A DNA stretch of 64,000 bases from the NCBI RefSeq assembly GCF_010728925.1, contig NZ_AP022608.1:4588001-4652000 (forward strand), written 5' to 3'. Positions 58,560-64,000 of this stretch are shown here, piece by piece; position 1 is the stretch's first letter; each line of letters opens with the position of its first letter. The notes under the pieces are model-generated. The model saw only the letters and a program-made list of their open reading frames with translations. It was not told the origin of the DNA and did no database searches. This stretch comes from Mycolicibacterium gadium. GTDB taxonomy: Bacteria; Actinomycetota; Actinomycetes; Mycobacteriales; Mycobacteriaceae. Both the position numbers and the translations under genes were made by a program.

Positions 58560-59621
58560 TTAGCGCCGTAGGGTTTCCGACGGAGCCTCCCCCCAGCGCT
58601 TGCGGTATTCCACCGCGAAGCTGCCAAGGTGGTGAAAACCCCAGCGCTCCGCCACCGACGTCACCGTGACGCCGTCGCTGGGCACTGCGTCGGCCAGTTC
58701 CTCGTGCGCCCGCTCGAGTCGGCGCTCCCGTACGAAGGTCATCGGAGTCATGCCGAGTTCCTGCCGGAAACCCTGTTGTATCGATCGAACGCTTATATGC
58801 ACAGCTCGTGCCACTGAATCCATCGTGATCCGTTCCGCGAGGTGGTCGTCGATGTAATTCATCGCCTCTTGAACCACCGCGCGGCGCTGGTCGGGCTTTG
58901 GTGGCTGCAGGAACTCATCGTGATAGTTCGACGGTTGCAACTGCAGCAGGCTGCTCATCACCAGTTCCTCCACGGCCCCGATGCCCTGGCCGTGCTGTAT
59001 CAGCGAGCCGGGATGAAAGACCTCGGTGTGGATCAACTGGACAGCGGTGTGCCAGCGCATCGCGGCGTCTGTCGCGAGATCGAACTCAGGCTCGAATTCC
59101 AGCGGCCGCGACAGGCTGCGGCCCAGCAATCGGGTGAGGTGCGCGGTCATCGCTCGCGCTTCGATCCGGATCAGCAGCTGCGGTGAATCGTGGTCGAAAG
59201 CGACGCGCAGGGGTACCCCGGGACTCGTCACAAGTGCACGGATTGTGTTGGCCTCGAACGTGCGGGTGCGATGGTCGACCATCGCGCGCCCATTCATGGG
59301 CATGTGCACAGCAAAGTACTGACCCAGAATCGGGATGTCGATCGTGGCGGCTACATGTAGGTCGAGATAGAGCATGCTCACGTTGCGCAACCGCACTCCG
59401 TGCATCGTCGCTGCAAACGCGTCTCTCTGCTCCGGCGCCACCTCGAGTTTCAATGGCGCAAGTGCTTGGGCGATCAGCCGGGATGCCTCTGCGACGTCCT
59501 CGGTGTAGAAGATTTCGTTGCTCGCAAGGGCCGGCGGGACACCGCGGGAGCGCACCTTGCGGCGAACCGGATTACTGGTCCGCCGGACGTCGATGTAGCC
59601 GAGACGCGTCAGCCGGGACAT
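58560..59621 (-). CDS. AraC-family regulator next to hydrogenase operon
   Basis: 353 residues from the ATG at 59621. N-terminal AraC_binding_2-type domain (AATIDIPILGQYFAVHMPMNG, TRTFEANTIRALVTSPG) and C-terminal double HTH (VQEAMNYIDDHLAERITMDSVARAVHISVRSIQQGFRQELGMTPMTF, VTSVAERWGFHHLGSFAVEYRKRWGEAPSETLRR). The open frame extends to 59822, but the residues before MSRLTRLGY look non-homologous. Divergent from hucM; its stop is 5 bases after cbbR ends (convergent). A possible operator is at 59773-59796. Confidence 0.85.
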   Translation of the reverse strand: MSRLTRLGYIDVRRTSNPVRRKVRSRGVPPALASNEIFYTEDVAEASRLIAQALAPLKLEVAPEQRDAFAATMHGVRLRNVSMLYLDLHVAATIDIPILGQYFAVHMPMNGRAMVDHRTRTFEANTIRALVTSPGVPLRVAFDHDSPQLLIRIEARAMTAHLTRLLGRSLSRPLEFEPEFDLATDAAMRWHTAVQLIHTEVFHPGSLIQHGQGIGAVEELVMSSLLQLQPSNYHDEFLQPPKPDQRRAVVQEAMNYIDDHLAERITMDSVARAVHISVRSIQQGFRQELGMTPMTFVRERRLERAHEELADAVPSDGVTVTSVAERWGFHHLGSFAVEYRKRWGEAPSETLRR

Positions 59622-59772
59622 CGCGCTGACCCGCCGTCGGGCGGCGTCGACAATGAACCGATGACTAAAGCATCGGTGCTGATCACGCAAGCCTCCGAGG
59701 ATTCTGGCGCGTCCCAGCGCGCTAACGTCTGCGCAATCCTGACATATCCTGCGCGATTGCGATAGGCAGCAT

Positions 59773-59796
59773 GTCACAGTCCCGATAGCTTGTGAC
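59773..59796. promoter_or_regulatory. Palindrome GTCACA-N12-TGTGAC upstream of hucM
   Basis: Perfect 6-bp arms with a 12-base spacer, between the AraC regulator and hucM (45 bases before the hucM ATG). The arms are CRP-like half-sites in everted order, so it is not a CRP site; it may bind the neighbouring AraC protein or another dimeric factor. Confidence 0.45.
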
Positions 59797-59840
59797 TGGG
59801 GCCACACCGGCCCAGTCAACATCCGACGCGGGAGGTCTGC

Positions 59841-60389
59841 ATGACGGCAAACGGGCAGGTGATGGCAATATCGCCGGCGGATGCCCTGCGTGACCGCCTG
59901 GACGACCCTCAGATAGCCAGTTCATTGAACAGCCTGCTCGACCATGCCGATCTGCTGGCCGTCCTCGTGACCGGTGTGGACGGATTGCTACGGCGCGGCG
60001 ATGAAATCGGCGAGTCCGTGACCGCCGCCGTCGACGAAATCAGGGAATCCTCACGGACGGGTCTGGTTCCCGGCATCGAGTCGCTGAAGGAAGTCGACCT
60101 GCGGGCACTGGCGGGAAGCCTGGCGAATCTGTCCGGCGCGCTGATCGGCGCCACCCCGGCGCTGAACACTCTCTTGACGTCGCGGTTGACCGACCCGGAG
60201 ACCGCCGAGGTGCTCGCGTTCCTCGGTCAGGCGCTTGCCGAAGGCAGGGCAGCCGCCGATGCCGATCCCGGCGGTCCCAAGGGCATGTTCGGCATTTGGC
60301 GTGCCACCAAGGACAAGGACATCGCACGCGGCCTCGGTTTCATGATTCAGGTGGCGCGGGCGTTCGGTCGCCGGCTCGCCCAGGAATGA
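59841..60389 (+). CDS. hucM: Huc hydrogenase-associated HucM-like protein (DUF1641)
   Basis: 182 residues. The C-terminal DUF1641 core GMFGIWRATKDKDIARGLGFMIQVARAFGRR is preceded by a long amphipathic helical region (SLNSLLDHADLLAVLVTGVDGLLRRGDEI, LRALAGSLANLSGALIGATP) that can form coiled coils and a hydrophobic channel. In M. smegmatis the equivalent HucM joins Huc units and delivers menaquinone; here the same position directly before hucS supports that role. ATG at 59841 follows GGGAGGT. Confidence in the role is by homology and location. Confidence 0.82.
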   Translation: MTANGQVMAISPADALRDRLDDPQIASSLNSLLDHADLLAVLVTGVDGLLRRGDEIGESVTAAVDEIRESSRTGLVPGIESLKEVDLRALAGSLANLSGALIGATPALNTLLTSRLTDPETAEVLAFLGQALAEGRAAADADPGGPKGMFGIWRATKDKDIARGLGFMIQVARAFGRRLAQE

Positions 60390-60409
60390 CCCCGAACTCT
60401 TTGCATTAA

Positions 60410-60432
60410 AGGGTTTCCAGCCCGAAAACCCT
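60410..60432 (+). promoter_or_regulatory. Hairpin between hucM and hucS
   Basis: AGGGTTT / AAACCCT, perfect 7-bp arms with a 9-base loop, midway in the 86-base gap. Not followed by a U-tract. It may stabilise the mRNA 5' end of hucSL after processing, or set the expression ratio of hucM to hucSL. Confidence 0.45.
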
Positions 60433-60475
60433 AGGTTTGCGACCTCAGCCCCGGTCGCCTGTGAAAGGAGTTTTA

Positions 60476-61447
60476 ATGGCTTCTGTTTTATGGTTTCAGG
60501 GTGGTGCGTGTAGTGGAAATACAATGTCATTTCTCAATGCGGAAGAACCCAATGTCGTCGATTTGATCGTCGATTTCGGGCTCGATTTGCTTTGGCATCC
60601 CTCATTGGGTCTGGAGCTCGGCGCTAATGCGCAGAAGGTCTTCTGGGACTGCGCTAAAGGCGAGCGGCCGCTCGATATTTTCGTTTTCGAAGGCACCGTC
60701 ATCGAGGCACCCGACGGAAGCGGCCGGATGGACATGTTCGCCGACCGGCCGATGAAGGACTGGGTGACCGACCTGGTCGACGCCGCACAGATTGTCGTGG
60801 CGATTGGTGACTGCGCGTGCTGGGGCGGAATCCCGGCGATGGAGCCCAACCCATCCGGGTCGACCGGGCTGCAGTTCCACAAGCGTGACAAGGGCGGATT
60901 CCTTGGGCCGGACTTCCGGTCGAAGATGGGATTACCCGTGATCAACATTCCGGGATGTCCGGCGCACCCGGACTGGATCACGCAGATCCTCGTTGCGCTG
61001 GCCACCGGGCGTGCCGGTGACATCACGCTCGACGAGCTGCACCGGCCCGAGACGTTCTTCAAGACCTTCACGCAGACCGGCTGCACACGCGTGCAGTTCT
61101 TCGAGTACAAGCAGTCAACCACCTCGTTCGGCGAGGGAACGCGCACCGGCTGCCTGTTCTACGAGTTCGGTTGCCGCGGGCCGATGACCCACTCGCCGTG
61201 TAACCGGATTCTGTGGAACCGCCAGTCGTCGAAGACCCGCGCGGGCATGCCCTGCCTGGGTTGCACCGAGCCCGAGTTCCCCCATTTCGACCTGGCCCCC
61301 GGCACGGTGTTCAAGACGCAAAAAGTCAGCGGGATGATCCCCAAGGAGGTGCCCGAGGGGTCGGATCACCTGACCTACATGGCCCATGCCGCCGCTGCCC
61401 GCATCGCCGCTCCGCAATGGTCGAAGGAAGACATGTTCGTGGTCTAG
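60476..61447 (+). CDS. hucS: [NiFe]-hydrogenase small subunit HucS (group 2a)
   Basis: 323 residues without a Tat signal, as in cytoplasm-facing group 2a enzymes. Begins MASVLWFQGGACSGNTMSFL: the usual proximal-cluster CxxC reads C12-S-G-N15, so the fourth ligand is missing. Further cluster Cys in IGDCACWGG, NIPGCPAHPD, QTGCTRVQFFEYK, RTGCLFYEFGCRGPMTHSPC and AGMPCLGCTEPEFP. Carries electrons from the [NiFe] site toward the quinone. Very close to M. smegmatis HucS from memory. ATG at 60476 with GAAAGGAG upstream. Confidence 0.95.
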   Translation: MASVLWFQGGACSGNTMSFLNAEEPNVVDLIVDFGLDLLWHPSLGLELGANAQKVFWDCAKGERPLDIFVFEGTVIEAPDGSGRMDMFADRPMKDWVTDLVDAAQIVVAIGDCACWGGIPAMEPNPSGSTGLQFHKRDKGGFLGPDFRSKMGLPVINIPGCPAHPDWITQILVALATGRAGDITLDELHRPETFFKTFTQTGCTRVQFFEYKQSTTSFGEGTRTGCLFYEFGCRGPMTHSPCNRILWNRQSSKTRAGMPCLGCTEPEFPHFDLAPGTVFKTQKVSGMIPKEVPEGSDHLTYMAHAAAARIAAPQWSKEDMFVV

Positions 61448-61503
61448 CAATGGCGAAACATCGTGCGGCCAAACCATCAGCCCAGGTTCTGAAAGGACCC
61501 AAT

Positions 61504-63111
61504 ATGACCTCTCTCGATCTATTTGTCAGTCCCTTGGGGCGCGTCGAGGGTGACCTCGACGTCCGAGTCACCATCGACGACGGTGTTGTCACCTCCGCAT
61601 GGACGGAGGCCGCGATGTTCCGCGGTTTCGAAATCATCCTTCGCGGTAAGGATCCGCAGGCCGGCCTCGTGGTCTGCCCGCGCATCTGCGGCATCTGCGG
61701 TGGCAGCCACCTCTACAAGTCGGCGTATGCATTGGACACGGCGTGGCGCACCCACGTGCCGCACAATGCCACCCTGATCCGCAACATCTGCCAAGCCGCA
61801 GAGACATTGCAGTCGATTCCGCGCTACTTCTACGCGCTGTTCGCCATCGACTTCACGAACAAGAACTACGCCAAATCAAAGCTATATGCTGAGGCGGTCC
61901 GCCGGTTCGCTCCGTACGTCGGCACCAGTTATCAACCGGGCGTGGTCCTTTCGGCCAAGCCGGTGGAGGTGTACGCGATCTTCGGGGGGCAGTGGCCGCA
62001 CTCCAGCTTCATGGTCCCCGGCGGTGTCATGTGTGCGCCGTCGCTGGCCGATGTCACCCGGTCGATTGCGATCTTCGAACACTGGAAGGACAATTGGCTC
62101 GAAAAGCAGTGGCTCGGATGCTCGGTCGATCGCTGGCTGGAGAACAAGTCTTGGGACGACGTGCTCGCGTGGGTGAACGAGAACGAGGCCCAATACAACA
62201 GTGACTGCGGGTTCTTCATCCGCTACAGCCTGGATATCGGTCTCGACAAGTACGGCCAGGGCGTGGGCAACTACCTCGCCACCGGCACCTATTTCGAACC
62301 CTCGCTGTATGAGAACCCGACCATCGACAGCCGCAACGGTGCGCTCATCGGTCGGCAGGGGATATATGCGCGAGGCCAGTGGCACGACTTCGACCAGGCC
62401 CTGGTCCGGGAGGACGTCACCCACTCCTTCTACGAGGGCAGCCGACCTCTGCACCCGTTCGAGGGTGAGACCATCCCCATCGACCCCGAAGTGGGCAGGG
62501 GTCAGGGCAAGTACAGCTGGGCGAAGGCACCGCGCTACGAGGTGCCCGGCCTTGGCAACATCCCGCTCGAGGCGGGCCCGCTGGCGCGCCGGGTGGCCGC
62601 CGGGGGACCGAACGCCGCACCGCATCAGGACGATGACCCGTTGTTCGTCGACCTCATCAACAAGATAGGTCCCAGTGTTTTCGTGCGGCAGTTGGCGCGG
62701 ATGCACGAGGCGCCCAAGTACTACAACTGGGTGCGCGGCTGGCTGGATCAGCTCAACCTCAAGGAGAGCTTCTACAGCAAGCCGGTCGAACATGCCGAGG
62801 GGATGGGCTTCGGCTCGACTGAAGCGGCGCGCGGTTCACTGTCCGACTGGATCGTGATCGAGGACAACAAGATCAAGAACTACCAGGTGGTCACGCCGAC
62901 GGCATGGAACATCGGCCCCCGGGACGGTGAAGGCGTGGTGGGCCCGATCGAGAAGGCGCTGATCGGCTCGCCGATAGTCGATCCGGAGGATCCGGTGGAA
63001 CTTGGGCACGTGGCCCGCAGCTTCGACTCCTGCCTGGTGTGTACGGTGCACGCCTACGACGGCAAGTCCGGCCGCGAACTGTCCAAGTTTGTGATCAACG
63101 GAATGGTGTGA
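61504..63111 (+). CDS. hucL: [NiFe]-hydrogenase large subunit HucL (group 2a)
   Basis: 535 residues. L1 motif RICGICG (Cys62, Cys65) and L2 motif DSCLVCTVH (Cys510, Cys513) bind Ni and Fe; His516 marks the maturation cut, leaving a 19-residue C-terminal peptide (AYDGKSGRELSK...) to be removed. MTSLDLFVSPLGRVEGDLDVR start and many blocks equal M. smegmatis HucL from memory. Oxidises H2, including at atmospheric level in the relative. ATG at 61504 (AAAGGA nine bases before); an in-frame ATG at 61450 would add 18 residues. Overlaps the peptidase start. Confidence 0.96.
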   Translation: MTSLDLFVSPLGRVEGDLDVRVTIDDGVVTSAWTEAAMFRGFEIILRGKDPQAGLVVCPRICGICGGSHLYKSAYALDTAWRTHVPHNATLIRNICQAAETLQSIPRYFYALFAIDFTNKNYAKSKLYAEAVRRFAPYVGTSYQPGVVLSAKPVEVYAIFGGQWPHSSFMVPGGVMCAPSLADVTRSIAIFEHWKDNWLEKQWLGCSVDRWLENKSWDDVLAWVNENEAQYNSDCGFFIRYSLDIGLDKYGQGVGNYLATGTYFEPSLYENPTIDSRNGALIGRQGIYARGQWHDFDQALVREDVTHSFYEGSRPLHPFEGETIPIDPEVGRGQGKYSWAKAPRYEVPGLGNIPLEAGPLARRVAAGGPNAAPHQDDDPLFVDLINKIGPSVFVRQLARMHEAPKYYNWVRGWLDQLNLKESFYSKPVEHAEGMGFGSTEAARGSLSDWIVIEDNKIKNYQVVTPTAWNIGPRDGEGVVGPIEKALIGSPIVDPEDPVELGHVARSFDSCLVCTVHAYDGKSGRELSKFVINGMV

Positions 63112-63950
63112 TTGCCACGACTTCTCAAGCGCGCCCTGACAGCGACGGAGCCGATGTCGACATCGAGCCGCCGGGTTGTTCGGTGCTCGTTGTCGGGTGC
63201 GGGAATCTGTTGCGCGGCGATGACGGTGTCGGCCCGATCCTGGTTCGTCATCTGTGGGAGCGCGGCGTACCCGACGGTGCCCGACTGGTTGACGGCGGCA
63301 CCGCAGGGATGGATGTGGCGTTCCAGATGCGCGGCGCTGCGCGGGTCGTGATCGTCGATGCCGCAGCCACTGGGGCGGCGCCGGGCACCGTGTACCGGGT
63401 CCCGGGTGCCGAGCTCGAGGACCTGCCGCCCCTTCAGGGGCTGCACACGCACTCGTTTCGTTGGGATCACGCAATTGCGTTCGCGCGGTGGGCACTTGGT
63501 GACGACTGTCCCACCGACATCACGGTCTTCCTCATCGAGGTGGCGGGGGTCGAGCTCGATGCTGACCTCACGGCGGCGGTCGAGGCCTCGATGAACCAGG
63601 TGATCGAGATCATCGAACGTGACTACCTCGCTGCGCTGCGCCCTGCGGCATCGGCGGACCTACAGGTCGAGTTCACCGAAGACGGTTATATCCGCCTGGA
63701 CGCCGCATTGGCGGCCAGCCGGTTCCCATCCGATGCGGTGGTCGCCCTTGTGCGTGACGACGCACTCTGGCTGGTGCCACTGCGTGGGCCACGCAGCGGT
63801 GGTCTACTGCTCAAGCAGCGCAACCCGGCCGGTGACCGGGCCACACTGGTGCGGGAAGTCCTCGAAGACCACATTCCGACAGGCGTCCAGCGTGCATTCT
63901 GGGACGATGACGAAGCGGCCCTACGGATTCCGCTGGGGCCTGGCGAGTGA
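63108..63950 (+). CDS. Hydrogenase maturation endopeptidase (M52) with C-terminal extension
   Basis: 280 residues. Residues about 20-180 are a HyaD/HybD-type M52 peptidase: VVGCGNLLRGDDGVGP with the Ni-sensing Glu/Asp region, RLVDGGTAGMDV, HTHSFRWDHAIA. It cuts the HucL C-terminal tail after Ni insertion. Residues about 185-280 form an extra domain (YIRLDAALAASRFPSDAVVALV, LVPLRGPRSGGLLLKQRNPAG, RAFWDDDEAALRIPL) not found in E. coli HyaD. GTG at 63108 overlaps the hucL TGA (GTGA). Confidence 0.88.
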   Translation: MIATTSQARPDSDGADVDIEPPGCSVLVVGCGNLLRGDDGVGPILVRHLWERGVPDGARLVDGGTAGMDVAFQMRGAARVVIVDAAATGAAPGTVYRVPGAELEDLPPLQGLHTHSFRWDHAIAFARWALGDDCPTDITVFLIEVAGVELDADLTAAVEASMNQVIEIIERDYLAALRPAASADLQVEFTEDGYIRLDAALAASRFPSDAVVALVRDDALWLVPLRGPRSGGLLLKQRNPAGDRATLVREVLEDHIPTGVQRAFWDDDEAALRIPLGPGE

Positions 63951-63955
63951 CTGTC

Positions 63956-64000
63956 ATGTGTGATGACCCGCCGGCCCGGCCGAAATTCACGGCTCCCAAC
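63956..64000 (+). CDS. Next huc-operon gene, N-terminal fragment (cut by window edge)
   Basis: ATG at 63956, five bases after the peptidase stop, opens a frame MCDDPPARPKFTAPN running off the window. Fifteen codons are too few to name it. Close spacing suggests the same operon. Confidence 0.4.
   Translation, partial: MCDDPPARPKFTAPN

Noticed and set aside
59773..59796. CRP site before hucM
   Set aside because: Half-sites are in everted order with a 12-base gap (TCACA...TGTGA), not TGTGA-N6-TCACA.

Overview
The window is high-GC DNA from a fast-growing, environmental-type Mycobacterium (Mycolicibacterium-like). The first 43 kb follows the gene order of the M. tuberculosis Rv0223c-Rv0265c segment closely: aldehyde dehydrogenase, methyltransferase, GT4, DUF3068, acyltransferase, php, aftD, lpqI, TetR, htdX, fabG4, fadA2, fadE5, the Sdh1 operon, hsp20, nirBD, sirB/hemD-like genes, aac(2'), pxpBC and a FecB-type lipoprotein. 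These identifications rest on recognising the proteins and their order; no search was run.

Layout. 1-15 kb: cell-envelope and arabinan genes (GT4, polytopic membrane protein, DUF3068, acyltransferase 3, acyl-CoA ligase/php, AftD, DUF2613). 15-26 kb: lpqI and a lipid/acyl-CoA block (TetR, HtdX-FabG4, FadA2, FadE5) whose three promoter regions share a TTACTC-N2-GAGTAA type palindrome that overlaps the TetR start codon. A likely small RNA with a perfect CRP-type site lies at 22.8-23.0 kb. 26-36 kb: Sdh1 succinate dehydrogenase, a PEP-mutase-family enzyme, Hsp20 and assimilatory nitrite reductase NirBD. 36-43 kb: SodC-like lipoprotein, siroheme-type genes, AAC(2')-I, PxpBC, a queuosine-precursor-type transporter and a FecB lipoprotein. 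43-47.4 kb is accessory: a tightly overlapping TetR/SDR/EF-Tu-domain-II unit, LysE, an MFS transporter and a UsfY-like protein.

47.5-64 kb is a lithoautotrophy island: NarL-type response regulator and GAF histidine kinase, hypBA and hypC, transketolase, class I aldolase, red-type RuBisCO cbbLS with its activase cbbX, a LysR regulator (probable CbbR), an AraC regulator, then hucM-hucS-hucL (group 2a uptake [NiFe]-hydrogenase of the atmospheric-H2 type), its endopeptidase, and a further gene cut by the window end. H2 oxidation would feed the respiratory chain while the Calvin-cycle enzymes fix CO2.

The island is not intact within the window. A gap (GAPDH) gene survives only as a 154-bp relic with N-terminal, middle and C-terminal pieces fused. 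Phosphoribulokinase, fructose-bisphosphatase and hypDEF are not in the window. A nearly identical GC-rich palindrome (ATCCCCCGAAGCGGGGGAT and a variant) lies upstream of both the two-component operon and transketolase, which suggests the sensor controls part of the island. No tRNA, rRNA, CRISPR, insertion sequence or prophage was seen.
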